A stretch of 64,000 bases of DNA from Ruminococcus sp. (GCA_016290875.1 JAEEVL010000001.1:1-64000), one strand, 5' to 3'. Positions 1 to 8,340 are shown, counted from the first letter of the stretch. Program-made: numbers and translations. Notes: a model not told the origin generated them from the letters alone.

Positions 1-44
1 GGTCACGCAGGAGGTCGACAGTTCGAGTCTGTTCGGGGTCGCCA
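1..44 (+). tRNA. 3' part of a tRNA, probably tRNA-Asp(GTC)
   Basis: The window opens inside a tRNA. Visible are the 3' anticodon stem GCAGG (7-11), the variable loop AGGTC, a T arm (GACAG, loop TTCGAGT, CTGTT), the 3' acceptor strand CGGGGTC, discriminator G41 and encoded CCA at 42-44. Counting back from the stem puts GTC at the anticodon. G73 and the AGGTC variable loop also fit tRNA-Asp. The base at position 33 reads as G rather than the usual U, so the identity is tentative. Confidence 0.6.
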
Positions 45-48
45 TTAT

Positions 49-124
49 GCGGATTTAGCTCATCTGGTAGAGCGCCACCTTGCCAAGGTGGAGGTAGCGA
101 GTTCGAGCCTCGTAATCCGCTCCA
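49..124 (+). tRNA. tRNA-Gly(GCC)
   Basis: Complete cloverleaf. The acceptor GCGGATT pairs with AATCCGC, and the anticodon stem CCACC/GGTGG encloses TTGCCAA with anticodon GCC at 82-84. The T loop is TTCGAGC. Discriminator T121 is usual for Gram-positive tRNA-Gly, and CCA (122-124) is encoded. It lies four bases after the preceding tRNA, so the three tRNAs are probably processed from one transcript. Confidence 0.97.
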
Positions 125-129
125 TAACC

Positions 130-203
130 GGCGCTATAGCCAAGTGGTAAGGCGTGGGTCTGCAACACCCTGATCCCCAGTTCAAATCTGGGTGGCGCCT
201 CCA
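130..203 (+). tRNA. tRNA-Cys(GCA)
   Basis: The acceptor GGCGCTA (130-136) pairs with TGGCGCC (193-199), followed by discriminator T200 and encoded CCA. The anticodon loop CTGCAAC gives GCA. The T loop is TTCAAAT. It is the last member of the tRNA cluster and is followed directly by a strong terminator. Confidence 0.96.
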
Positions 204-204
204 T

Positions 205-243
205 AACTCCTTTGAATAGTTCAAAGGAGTTTTATTTTTTATT
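205..243 (+). terminator. Terminator of the tRNA cluster
   Basis: A perfect 12-bp stem (205-216 with 220-231) with a 3-base loop TAG, followed by a long T-rich run. It starts two bases after the CCA of tRNA-Cys. Confidence 0.95.
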
Positions 244-303
244 TTTGTTATTTTATACTAACAAAAATATGTTATATTACCCGAAAATATTTGCACATCT
301 GTC

Positions 304-332
304 TTGAAATAGTGGTGAAAATCATATATAAT
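304..332 (+). promoter_or_regulatory. rnf operon promoter
   Basis: The -35 is TTGAAA (304-309) and the -10 is TATAAT (327-332), with a 17-bp spacer. It lies about 60 bases before the rnfC ribosome site. Confidence 0.85.
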
Positions 333-402
333 AGAAATGTATGGCGTGTTTTATGGTCAGATAATTTTTGCGGTGTTTTTCCGCGGTTTTAAGGAGAATA
401 CA

Positions 403-1680
403 ATGAAAAAACTCAACGGGATAAAGCTCAGTCACCGTAAGAATACGGAAAACTGTGCTACTGTCGATCTTCCGATGCCTGCAAAGGTGAGGATCCCAAT
501 GTCCATGACAATGGGCGCTCCCTGTCAGCCGCTTGTTAAGGTCGGCGATGAAGTGAAGGTCGGACAGAAGATAGGCGATGCCGAAGCTGCTTTCAGCGCA
601 CCGATTCATTCCGGCGTCTCCGGTAAAGTAACTGCAATTACCGATTACAGAACGGCTATGGGAGCTGTATGCAAGCTCATCGAGATAGAACCTGACGGTC
701 TTCAGACTGTTTCTGAGGAAGTCAAGCCGCCTGTTGTCACTGACAAGGCGAGCTTTATAAAGGCTGTCCGCGAGAGCGGTGTCTGCGGTCTTGGTGGTGC
801 AGGATTTCCGACTCACATCAAACTCAATCCTAAGACTCCGATAGATACTCTGATAATCAATGCTGCTGAGTGCGAACCTTACATCACAGCTGATTACAGG
901 GAAATGCTCGAAGCTCCTGATGATATTATCGGCGGTATCAATCTTGTCAAGCAGCAGCTGGGCATCAAGACGGCAAAACTTGCTATCGAGGCTAACAAGC
1001 CTGAAGCTATCCGCAACTTTACGGAAATGGCTGCCAATGACGATACGATTGACATCATCACTCTGCCCTCGAGTTATCCTCAGGGTGCAGAAAAGGTGAT
1101 AATCTACAATTCGACAGGCAGAATAGTCAAGGAAGGGGAGCTCCCTTCAGACGAAGGTGTTATCGTTCTCAACGTATCCACCTGCGCATTCATTTACAGA
1201 TACATACAGACAGGTATGCCGCTCGTTACAAGAAGACTTACGGTTGACGGAAATGCAGTCGGCGAACCTAAGAATGTCCGTGCGATCATCGGTACAACTT
1301 TCAGAGATGTGCTTGAATTCTGCAAAACTGACATCGATGCTGTCAAGAAACTGATAGCCGGCGGCCCTATGATGGGAATGAGCGTGCCGGATATAGATAT
1401 GCCGGTCGTAAAGACTTCCAATGCACTTATCGCTGCAAAGAATTTTGATGAGAGAAAGACTTCATCATGTATCCGATGCGGACGCTGTGTAAGAGTGTGT
1501 CCGCTCGGACTCATGCCAGCCGAGATAGATAAGGCTTATAAGATAAGAAGCGTTGACGAGCTTAAACAGCTCAAGGTAACTCTCTGCATGAACTGCGGAA
1601 GCTGTACTTATGTCTGTCCTGCAAACAGAAAACTCGCAGAGACCAATCAGCTTGCAAAAATGCTGATACCGAGAAAGTAA
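403..1680 (+). CDS. rnfC: Rnf complex subunit RnfC
   Basis: Peripheral NADH/FMN and Fe-S subunit of the membrane Rnf complex, which couples electron flow from reduced ferredoxin to NAD+ to export of Na+ or H+. The 425-residue product carries two 4Fe-4S motifs near the C terminus, CxxCxxCxxxC at C356-C366 and again at C395-C405, as in RnfC. The start at 403 is chosen because AAGGAG sits at 391-396; an in-frame ATG at 337 has no such site and lies only 5 bases after the -10 box. It is the first gene of rnfCDGEAB. The coupling ion cannot be read from this sequence. Confidence 0.97.
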   Translation: MKKLNGIKLSHRKNTENCATVDLPMPAKVRIPMSMTMGAPCQPLVKVGDEVKVGQKIGDAEAAFSAPIHSGVSGKVTAITDYRTAMGAVCKLIEIEPDGLQTVSEEVKPPVVTDKASFIKAVRESGVCGLGGAGFPTHIKLNPKTPIDTLIINAAECEPYITADYREMLEAPDDIIGGINLVKQQLGIKTAKLAIEANKPEAIRNFTEMAANDDTIDIITLPSSYPQGAEKVIIYNSTGRIVKEGELPSDEGVIVLNVSTCAFIYRYIQTGMPLVTRRLTVDGNAVGEPKNVRAIIGTTFRDVLEFCKTDIDAVKKLIAGGPMMGMSVPDIDMPVVKTSNALIAAKNFDERKTSSCIRCGRCVRVCPLGLMPAEIDKAYKIRSVDELKQLKVTLCMNCGSCTYVCPANRKLAETNQLAKMLIPRK

Positions 1681-1693
1681 GGAGGCTTAGAAA

Positions 1694-2653
1694 ATGAACA
1701 AACTTATCGTTTCGCCGTCTCCTCACGACGAAAACTACACAAAAACTTCCGGAATAATGATGAATGTCATACTTGCTCTGCTGCCTGCATGGTTAGCGGC
1801 TTGTTACATATTCGGACTTCGAGTTATTCCTCTTACAGCTGTAACAATTTCAAGCTGTATCATATTTGAGTACCTCTGCAGAAAGCTCATGAAGCGTGAC
1901 AACACGATAACTGATCTCTCTGCAGTTGTTACCGGTCTCATACTCGCTATGAATCTTCCGTCTACTCTGCCGTACTGGATGGCTGTGATAGGCTCATTCG
2001 TTGCTATCGTTATAGTCAAGCAGCTCTTTGGCGGACTCGGACAGAATTTTGCAAACCCGGCTATAACCGCCCGTATCGTGCTTATGGTGTCGTTCCCGTC
2101 GGCTATGACGAAGTGGGAACTCCCGTTCGGTGAGAAGGTCGATGCTGTATCCGCTGCTACTCCGCTCAGACTTGAGGGAATGTCAGACAGCGAGCTTCTC
2201 GACATCGGACAGTCTATGCCATCCTATAAGGATCTCTTCCTCGGAACTACCGGCGGCTGTCTTGGTGAGACCTGTGCGCTTGCACTTCTTCTCGGCGGAC
2301 TTTATCTTGTATTCCGCAGAATAATTTCACTTTCTGCTCCTGTTTCATTCATCGGAACACTTGCGCTCCTCACTTGGGTGTCAGGCGGAGATCCGCTCTA
2401 CCACATTCTTGCGGGCGGCGTATTCCTCGGAGCATTCTTTATGGCAACTGATTACGCAACGACTCCCATTACCGAAAAGGGCAAGGTCGTATTCGGTATC
2501 GGCTGCGGTATCATAACCTTTGTAATAAGACAATTCGGCTCATATCCCGAGGGTGTTTCGTTCTCGATACTCCTCATGAACGTGCTGACTCCTTACATCG
2601 AGCAGCTTACACGTACAAAGGTATTCGGAGCAAAGGAGGCAGAAAAGGAATGA
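1694..2653 (+). CDS. rnfD: Rnf complex subunit RnfD
   Basis: Integral membrane subunit of the Rnf pump, homologous to NqrB. The 319-residue protein is mostly hydrophobic helices. It contains DAVSAATPL, with T156 in the place of the threonine that carries covalent FMN through a phosphoester bond in RnfD/NqrB. GGAGG at 1681-1685 precedes the ATG. The last bases overlap the rnfG start by four (ATGA), which indicates translational coupling. Confidence 0.97.
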   Translation: MNKLIVSPSPHDENYTKTSGIMMNVILALLPAWLAACYIFGLRVIPLTAVTISSCIIFEYLCRKLMKRDNTITDLSAVVTGLILAMNLPSTLPYWMAVIGSFVAIVIVKQLFGGLGQNFANPAITARIVLMVSFPSAMTKWELPFGEKVDAVSAATPLRLEGMSDSELLDIGQSMPSYKDLFLGTTGGCLGETCALALLLGGLYLVFRRIISLSAPVSFIGTLALLTWVSGGDPLYHILAGGVFLGAFFMATDYATTPITEKGKVVFGIGCGIITFVIRQFGSYPEGVSFSILLMNVLTPYIEQLTRTKVFGAKEAEKE

Positions 2654-3183
2654 AAGAAAAAGTCATCCCTACACTCGTCCTCACTATAATATGTGTGGCA
2701 GCTGCTCTCCTCCTTGTGCTTGCGCATGAAATGACATCTGACAGCATAGCTGAGCAGAAGGAAAAGAAATTCAGCAGCAGCGTTGAAAAGCTCTTCGGCA
2801 AGACCGATATAACTCTTCTTGATACAACATTCGACGCTGATGATATTGAAGCTATTGCTGTTACTCCCGACGGCAAGACAGCTGTTCAGGTAATTGCTGA
2901 CGGCTATTCAAAGGGCGGACTCAATATCCTCGTTGGTATTGACGAGAACGGTAAGGTAGCAAAGATAGAGTTCATCGGACTCGGCGAAACTCCCGGTCTT
3001 GGCTCTAAGGTCCGTGATAATGAGGACTTCCGCGAGCAGTTCTACGGAGCCGATTCTTCACCTGTTGAACTTGACGCGATAAGCGGTGCGACATTCTCCT
3101 CAAAGGGAATGAAGAAAGCTGTCGAGGAAGCGCTCGACGTTTACAATAATAATAAGGAGGCGATCCTGAGTGGCAGAGAATAA
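2650..3183 (+). CDS. rnfG: Rnf complex subunit RnfG (FMN-binding)
   Basis: Single-span extracytoplasmic flavoprotein subunit of Rnf. It has an N-terminal membrane helix (about residues 6-26) and a C-terminal FMN-binding domain with SGATFSS; T148 is the expected covalent FMN attachment site. The length of 177 aa is normal for clostridial RnfG. The start overlaps rnfD by four bases. The end overlaps rnfE by 14 bases, and the AAGGAGG for rnfE lies inside this gene (3154-3160). Confidence 0.96.
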   Translation: MKEKVIPTLVLTIICVAAALLLVLAHEMTSDSIAEQKEKKFSSSVEKLFGKTDITLLDTTFDADDIEAIAVTPDGKTAVQVIADGYSKGGLNILVGIDENGKVAKIEFIGLGETPGLGSKVRDNEDFREQFYGADSSPVELDAISGATFSSKGMKKAVEEALDVYNNNKEAILSGRE

Positions 3184-3847
3184 AACAAGCCTTGGCAAAG
3201 AGCTTACCAAAGGCATTATAAAAGAAAATCCGACGCTTGTCATGCTGCTCGGAATGTGCCCTACGCTTGCAGTCACCACACAGGCTAAAAACGGCATAGG
3301 TATGGGACTTGCAACTACATTTGTACTTCTCGGCTCAAACATTGTTGTTTCCCTGTTGAGAAAGGTAATCCCCGACAAGGTAAGAATCCCGGCGTTCATC
3401 GTAATTATCGCGAGCTTTGTAACGCTTATTGGCTTCCTTCTTGAAGGCTTCCTGCCGGACCTCTATGACAGCCTCGGCATTTACCTCACACTTATAACAG
3501 TTAACTGTATCATTTTCGGAAGAGCAGAAATGTTCGCAAGTAAGAACAATGTTGTCGCTTCTGCCTGCGACGCAATAGGAATGGGCATAGGCTTTACGCT
3601 GGCACTGTTCCTTATGGGTTCTGCAAGAGAGATATTAGGTGCCGGACAGTGGCTCGGCATGAATTTACCGGTGCTTCACAACAATCCTATGCTGCTGTTC
3701 ATAATGCCGGCTGGCGGATTTTTCACACTCGGCGTGATAATAGCCGCTGTGAATAAGCTTTCTAACAAGAAACCTCCGCAGGAACTCGGCTGCAAGGGTT
3801 GTCCCAATGCTGAGAACTGCTCAAAGAACGGAGGTGACTGCAAGTGA
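3170..3847 (+). CDS. rnfE: Rnf complex subunit RnfE
   Basis: Integral membrane subunit of Rnf, homologous to NqrD. The 225-residue protein has about six hydrophobic helices, and the conserved cysteine region of the family is visible (for example the NCIIFGRAE segment). It starts with GTG at 3170 behind AAGGAGG inside rnfG. The C-terminal tail is Cys-rich (ELGCKGCPNAENCSKNGGDC), an extension beyond the conserved core. It overlaps rnfA by four bases (GTGA). Confidence 0.95.
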   Translation: MAENKTSLGKELTKGIIKENPTLVMLLGMCPTLAVTTQAKNGIGMGLATTFVLLGSNIVVSLLRKVIPDKVRIPAFIVIIASFVTLIGFLLEGFLPDLYDSLGIYLTLITVNCIIFGRAEMFASKNNVVASACDAIGMGIGFTLALFLMGSAREILGAGQWLGMNLPVLHNNPMLLFIMPAGGFFTLGVIIAAVNKLSNKKPPQELGCKGCPNAENCSKNGGDCK

Positions 3848-4422
3848 AGAGTTTATTTGTGATACTTCTTTCTGCAATGCTCACCGACAACTTTGTACTT
3901 TCAAAGTTTATGGGAATTTGTCCGTTCCTCGGTGTATCCAAGAAGCTCGACAGCGCTTCGGGAATGGGACTTGCAGTTACATTTGTAATGATATGTGCAA
4001 CTGTTGTTACATATCCTATACATCATGGCATACTTGTTCCGAACGACCTTGAGTATTTCGATACGGTTGTTTTTATACTTGTTATTGCACTGTTCGTTCA
4101 GCTTGTCGAGACTATGCTGAAAAAGTGTATTCCGTCGCTGTACAAGTCGCTTGGTGTATACCTGCCGCTTATCACTACAAACTGTGCTGTACTCGGTGTA
4201 ACTGTTCTCAATATCGACAACAGCTACAGCTTCGGTGAGTCTCTTATTAATGCTCTCGGTGGCGGACTCGGCTTTATGCTTGCACTTGTGATATTCTCAG
4301 GTGTCCGCAAGAAGCTCGAATACGCTGACATCCCCGAGACATTCAAGGGTGTTCCGGCAACACTGATAGCAGCTTCGATAGTTTCCGTAAGCTTTATGGG
4401 CTTTTCGGGACTGTTCAATTAA
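3844..4422 (+). CDS. rnfA: Rnf complex subunit RnfA
   Basis: Integral membrane subunit of Rnf, homologous to NqrE and a paralogue of RnfE, with an inverted-topology partner fold. The 192-aa protein has about six membrane helices and the conserved TDNFVLSKFMGICPFLGVS and TNCAVLGV segments, whose cysteines hold the intramembrane 2Fe-2S centre in related complexes. The start codon is GTG, overlapping the rnfE stop. Confidence 0.96.
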   Translation: MKSLFVILLSAMLTDNFVLSKFMGICPFLGVSKKLDSASGMGLAVTFVMICATVVTYPIHHGILVPNDLEYFDTVVFILVIALFVQLVETMLKKCIPSLYKSLGVYLPLITTNCAVLGVTVLNIDNSYSFGESLINALGGGLGFMLALVIFSGVRKKLEYADIPETFKGVPATLIAASIVSVSFMGFSGLFN

Positions 4423-4434
4423 GGAGGTGGCAGA

Positions 4435-5226
4435 ATGACATATCTGATACCTGCTTTGATAGTTGGTGCCTGCGGAGTTATGGCAGGCGTTCTGCTGACC
4501 GTTGCGGCAAAGGTCTTCCACGTTGAAGTTGACGAGAGAATAGAGAAGATAGGCGAAGCACTGCCTCAGGCTAACTGCGGTGCGTGTGGTTTTGCCGGTT
4601 GTGCAGATTATGCAGCGGCAATAATCGAAAAGGGCGCAGCAACGAATCTCTGCCGTCCGGGCGGAGCTGATGCTGCCGGTAAGATAGCTGAGATACTTGG
4701 AACAGCGGCTGCTGATGTTGTTCCTATGACAGCAGTTGTTCACTGCAACGGTAATTGTGAGGCTTCACCAAAGTCGTTTGTATTCACCGGAGTTCGCTCC
4801 TGTAAGGCGGTAAAACGTTTTTACGGCGGCGACGGCATGTGTAAGTACGGCTGTATCGGTCTTGGTGACTGTGCAGCAGTCTGTGAGCACGACGCTATCA
4901 GTATAGTTGACGGTGTAGCAAAGGTCAATCCGGCTCTTTGCGGAGCCTGCGGACAGTGTGCAACAGCCTGTCCTAACGGCATAATAAGCATAAAGCCTAA
5001 GTCAAAGCACATCGACGTTCTCTGTTCAAGTGCTGACAACGGCAAGGTCACTAAGCTCAACTGTAAGAACGGCTGTATCGGCTGCAAGATCTGCGAGAAG
5101 AAGTGTCCTTCGGAAGCGATAAAGGTCGAGAACTTCCATGCTTCGATAGATTATGACAAGTGTACCGGCTGCGGAGAGTGCATGAAAGCCTGTCCAATGA
5201 AGGTAATACACACCTGTGAAAAGTAA
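4435..5226 (+). CDS. rnfB: Rnf complex subunit RnfB (ferredoxin entry)
   Basis: Electron-entry subunit of Rnf that accepts electrons from reduced ferredoxin. It has an N-terminal membrane helix, then a 4Fe-4S domain with C48, C51, C56 and C73 (CGACGFAGC plus a distal Cys). Several ferredoxin-type motifs follow: CGACGQCATACP, CIGCKICEKKCP, CTGCGECMKACP and an incomplete-looking CKYGCIGLGDCAAVC. The length is 263 aa. AAGGAGGTGG lies just upstream. It is the last gene of the operon and is followed by a terminator. Confidence 0.97.
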   Translation: MTYLIPALIVGACGVMAGVLLTVAAKVFHVEVDERIEKIGEALPQANCGACGFAGCADYAAAIIEKGAATNLCRPGGADAAGKIAEILGTAAADVVPMTAVVHCNGNCEASPKSFVFTGVRSCKAVKRFYGGDGMCKYGCIGLGDCAAVCEHDAISIVDGVAKVNPALCGACGQCATACPNGIISIKPKSKHIDVLCSSADNGKVTKLNCKNGCIGCKICEKKCPSEAIKVENFHASIDYDKCTGCGECMKACPMKVIHTCEK

Positions 5227-5230
5227 AAAT

Positions 5231-5266
5231 AACTCCTCCCTCAAAAGCTGAGGGAGGAGTTTTCGT
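5231..5266. terminator. Bidirectional terminator between rnfB and the minus-strand micro-gene
   Basis: A 13-bp perfect stem AACTCCTCCCTCA/TGAGGGAGGAGTT (5231-5243, 5249-5261). It is followed by TTTTCG on plus and by ATTTTTACTTTT on minus, so it can end both converging transcripts. Confidence 0.93.
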
Positions 5267-5273
5267 ATCGGTA

Positions 5274-5330
5274 TCAGCAGCCGAGTCCGAAGAGCTTGCA
5301 GAGCATCTTCCAGATATTATTGCAGCACAT
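5274..5330 (-). CDS. 18-residue Cys-containing microprotein
   Basis: The minus strand encodes MCCNNIWKMLCKLFGLGC followed by TGA. GGAGGT (5338-5343 on minus) stands seven bases before the ATG. A well-formed promoter lies upstream (TTGATT, 17 bp, TATAAT at 5371-5399) and a strong bidirectional terminator follows. The peptide has four cysteines and an amphipathic hydrophobic middle. I do not recognise a family. Promoter, RBS, stop and terminator all in register make a real small gene more likely than chance, but translation is unproven. Confidence 0.6.
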   Translation of the reverse strand: MCCNNIWKMLCKLFGLGC

Positions 5331-5370
5331 ATTCAATACCTCCGTAAGTATTTCCCCTTGGGATACTTAT

Positions 5371-5399
5371 ATTATAACAGAGGTAATGAGTTAAATCAA
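5371..5399 (-). promoter_or_regulatory. Promoter of the 18-residue micro-gene
   Basis: Read on minus: -35 TTGATT (complement of 5394-5399), 17-bp spacer, -10 TATAAT (complement of 5371-5376). The ATG follows about 40 bases downstream. Confidence 0.75.
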
Positions 5400-5436
5400 T
5401 AACGAAATATTGGAACAAATTTTACCTTTAACTGGC

Positions 5437-5910
5437 TCAGTTGAGGAACCATACACCGAATGCAAGATAGGTCGCAAACATCATCCACAGAAGATAGGGG
5501 ATGTTGGCATAAGCGGCAGTCCTGCTGACTTTTCGGAAAGAGAGTATCATAGCCGCTACAAGGACAGCAATTATCAGAGCAACGAATGCCGCGAGTGCAA
5601 ATAATCTGAACCGGAAGAAAATGATGCTCCACGAAAAGTTCACAGCGAGCTGGATTATGTATACGCCGAGTGCCGTACTCCTGTCGCTGCCGGACTCCTC
5701 ATCGCGGTAAATGAGATATGCGGAGAAACCCATAATAGCATACAGAAACGTCCATACCACAGGAAACAGAAACGCCGGCGGTGCGAGCGGGGGATTACGT
5801 ATTTCAGAATAAAGCGGAGAGAAACTGCCGGATATCAGAGCTGATACAGCACCGATAAGCTCTGCGGATACAATAAAAATGAGCAGATCCGTTAAATTGA
5901 ATTTTTTCAT
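5437..5910 (-). CDS. tspO: TspO/MBR family membrane protein
   Basis: Five-helix membrane protein of the TspO/translocator family, which binds porphyrins and related ligands; its physiological role in Firmicutes is unsettled. The 157-residue product shows the family pattern: SEIRNPPLAPPAFLFPVVWT after helix 1, then the AIMGFSAYLIY and NFSWSIIFF segments. A GAGGT site lies before the ATG. It is a single gene, convergent with nothing and divergent from nothing close by. I see no clue to its regulation. Confidence 0.92.
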   Translation of the reverse strand: MKKFNLTDLLIFIVSAELIGAVSALISGSFSPLYSEIRNPPLAPPAFLFPVVWTFLYAIMGFSAYLIYRDEESGSDRSTALGVYIIQLAVNFSWSIIFFRFRLFALAAFVALIIAVLVAAMILSFRKVSRTAAYANIPYLLWMMFATYLAFGVWFLN

Positions 5911-5968
5911 AGTATTTACCTCACTAAATAGAACTGGTAAATACTATGCCGGAACTGCTCTCAATATG

Positions 5969-6634
5969 TTATTTTAGGGGAGTTACATTGCTGAAAACAG
6001 CATAGAACTTTATAGGTATGTGCTTGTCAATATGGCATTTGCCGAAGAACCATTTCCTGTATGTGCAGGCTTTGATTATATCCTCGAAGAAAGCGTGTAC
6101 TTCGAGTCTCTGAAGGACATCAACATTAAGGCAGTCCTTGAGTGAAGCAGGCGGTTCGTGAGTGATGATGTAATCGACTTCGTTGTTATACTCAGCAAGG
6201 TTGTGTATCGCCTCGCGTATCTCATCGTGGTCAGGCTGCTCGCGCTCCCACCACATTTCGCCGTCACCGCGGAACTCGTAGTCCTGGCTGTGACCGCCGC
6301 CGAAAGCGAATATCCTTCTGCCCTCGATGTTGTATATCTGACCGCGCATAAGGTGAACGATGTTGTCAGCTATCCTGTGGACCTTACCGCCGTTCCATTC
6401 AGTAACTGGCAGGTCTTCAAGTATATCGAAATTCTCATGACAGCCGTCAACGAAAGCTATATTGAAGTTTTTAGCGGCAAGCTTCTTCAGATTTGCGTGT
6501 TCCTGTTTTGAATCGTCCCATATGAATCCGAAATCACCGCAAATAATGAGCGTATCGCCGCTGGATAATTTTTTCATAGCGGGCTCTTTGAATCTGTTGA
6601 GATCGCCGTGAGTATCTCCGGTAACGTAGATCAA
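5969..6634 (-). CDS. Calcineurin-like metallophosphoesterase
   Basis: Cytosolic metal-dependent phosphoesterase. The dinuclear-metal motifs of the superfamily are present in order: GDTHGD at the N terminus, CGDFGF, DGCHENFD (GNHD-like) and ITHEPP. The length is 221 aa. The start is a TTG, chosen because GGAGGT (complement of 6642-6647) sits seven bases before it. The substrate cannot be predicted. A distinct metallophosphoesterase occurs at 34908-35609. Confidence 0.88.
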   Translation of the reverse strand: MIYVTGDTHGDLNRFKEPAMKKLSSGDTLIICGDFGFIWDDSKQEHANLKKLAAKNFNIAFVDGCHENFDILEDLPVTEWNGGKVHRIADNIVHLMRGQIYNIEGRRIFAFGGGHSQDYEFRGDGEMWWEREQPDHDEIREAIHNLAEYNNEVDYIITHEPPASLKDCLNVDVLQRLEVHAFFEDIIKACTYRKWFFGKCHIDKHIPIKFYAVFSNVTPLK

Positions 6635-6744
6635 TTTAAAAACCTCCGTGTCAATTGTTCTGAATTACATTTTACCACAAAAACGAAGATAAAGCAACAC
6701 TTTTCACAAAAATGAAAAATATCGAAAAAAATTTGCGAAAAGAC

Positions 6745-6773
6745 TTTAAAAACACTTGATAATCTGTTATAAT
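6745..6773 (+). promoter_or_regulatory. Promoter of the carboxypeptidase-like gene
   Basis: The -10 TATAAT (6768-6773) lies 17 bp after a weak -35 TTTAAA (6745-6750), 38 bases before the ribosome site. Confidence 0.65.
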
Positions 6774-6821
6774 ATATAGTGGACTATTTCTGCAATGCAG
6801 TTTGAATATAAAGGAGTCATT

Positions 6822-8291
6822 ATGAAAAAAAGAATAGCATCTTTCTTAGCAAGTCTTCTGATCGTACTGCCGTTTATCACAGTATCCCAAACAGAGGCTG
6901 TTGTATTTCCATATAAGAACACACTTTACAGTGAGGCAGCAGTACTGATAAGTATGGATACAAATGAAATAATCAGCGAAAAGAACCCCGACCTTACACA
7001 GTGTCCAGGTTCACTCGTTGACATTATGACAGCAGTTATCGTTCTTGAAAACTGCAAGGACCTCAAAAAGGACATTACACTTGATCCTGAGGTATATAAT
7101 CACATTTACGAAGAACTTGACCAGCCTGAGGATCTTCCGACAGTTGACCTCAAGGACGGAGACGTGCTCAAGGTCGATGACCTTATCTATTGCATGATGC
7201 TTACTTCTTCCATAGAGGCGGCTGAAATGCTTGCTTATCATGTCGGCGGACTTATAAAGGCAGAGGATAAGAACCTTTCCGGTACAAATACAGAAGTTTT
7301 CGTTGCCAAGATGAACGAAAAGGCTGAACAGCTCGGAATGACCTCTACAAAATTCACTAATGCACACGGTATGTACGATCCAAAGCAGTACACAACAGCG
7401 AGAGATATGGCAAAGCTCACACAGTACGCTCTGACAGTACCGCTTTTCCGCGAGATCGCTACAACCCGCACTTATACACCTGTTGTTCCTAATCCCGAGC
7501 GCCATCCTCACCAGGATGAATGGGTATGGACTCACTCCAATATAATGATGGACGAGGAAGACCAGGCGAACTTCTATATGGGCGCTAAGGGTATCAAAAC
7601 AGCCAAGCTCGAAGCTGCCGGAAGAAACATCATAACTCTCGCGAGCAAGAACGGTTACAATTACCTTGTTGTACTGATGAAAGCTCCTTTCAAGGACGAA
7701 GAAGGAAATCAGGTATATTGCCATATAGAGGATGCTACCAATATGCTCGACTGGGCATTCCAGCATTTCTCAAAGCAGGTACTGCTTGCATCGACAGCTG
7801 AAATGGGCGAAAGACCTGTCAAGCTTGCCGATACCAACGGAAAGAATTACGTTATCGCACGTCCTAAGGATACAGTCGAGGTTCTTTGGTGTGACGAAGT
7901 TGAAACAAGCCTTGTCAATAAGGATAAGATAGTATGGAACAAGGATTCCTTCCAGGCACCTATCAAGCAGGGAGATTCACTTGGTTCGGTAACTCTGATT
8001 TATTCCGGTGAGGAGCTCGCAACAGTTGAACTTGTTGCAGTATCAGATGTAAACCGTTCCAAAACAGCCTATAACTTCGAGGTCGCAAAGCGTTTTCACA
8101 AGTCTCCGTGGTTCAAGACAGCGATAAAGATCTCGATAGCTCTTTCGATACTCTATATCATCATCTGCATCTATGCTCTTGTTTTGTTCAAGAGCAGCAA
8201 AAAGCCTCTGAAGCCTATATATGCAGTTCCGAAAATGGACAAAAAGAAGAAAAAGAGCATAAATAAGAAAAATACAAACAGACCTCAGTGA
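6822..8291 (+). CDS. D-Ala-D-Ala carboxypeptidase-like protein (S11), catalytic motifs lost
   Basis: Secreted or membrane-anchored protein with the fold of family S11 (low-molecular-weight penicillin-binding proteins). It has a signal sequence (about 1-26), an S11 domain, a PBP5-like C-terminal beta domain, a membrane helix near residues 440-465 and a Lys-rich tail. All three active-site motifs are changed: SxxK reads S64-L-V-D67, SxN reads S129-S-I131 and KTG reads K259-T-A261. The frame is intact over 489 aa, so this is a pseudoenzyme rather than a pseudogene. The start at 6822 has AAGGAG in front; an in-frame ATG at 6795 has none. A role in peptidoglycan binding or regulation is inference. 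Confidence 0.85.
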   Translation: MKKRIASFLASLLIVLPFITVSQTEAVVFPYKNTLYSEAAVLISMDTNEIISEKNPDLTQCPGSLVDIMTAVIVLENCKDLKKDITLDPEVYNHIYEELDQPEDLPTVDLKDGDVLKVDDLIYCMMLTSSIEAAEMLAYHVGGLIKAEDKNLSGTNTEVFVAKMNEKAEQLGMTSTKFTNAHGMYDPKQYTTARDMAKLTQYALTVPLFREIATTRTYTPVVPNPERHPHQDEWVWTHSNIMMDEEDQANFYMGAKGIKTAKLEAAGRNIITLASKNGYNYLVVLMKAPFKDEEGNQVYCHIEDATNMLDWAFQHFSKQVLLASTAEMGERPVKLADTNGKNYVIARPKDTVEVLWCDEVETSLVNKDKIVWNKDSFQAPIKQGDSLGSVTLIYSGEELATVELVAVSDVNRSKTAYNFEVAKRFHKSPWFKTAIKISIALSILYIIICIYALVLFKSSKKPLKPIYAVPKMDKKKKKSINKKNTNRPQ

Positions 8292-8298
8292 TAATAGC

Positions 8299-8340
8299 AC
8301 AGCCATAAAGGAGAAATACTTCTTTATGGCTGTTTTCTGT
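8299..8340. terminator. Terminator between converging genes
   Basis: Stem ACAGCCATAAAG (8299-8310) with CTTTATGGCTGT (8322-8333), then TTTTCTGTT. It probably serves both the plus carboxypeptidase-like gene and the minus amidase. Confidence 0.85.

Noticed and set aside
7011..7766. 251-codon open frame on minus inside the carboxypeptidase-like gene
   Set aside because: It lacks a ribosome site and known motifs. It is the complement shadow of a clear coding frame.
6822..8291. Sequencing error or pseudogene as the cause of missing PBP motifs
   Set aside because: The changes are substitutions at all three motifs without frameshifts or stops, and domain order and expression signals are intact.
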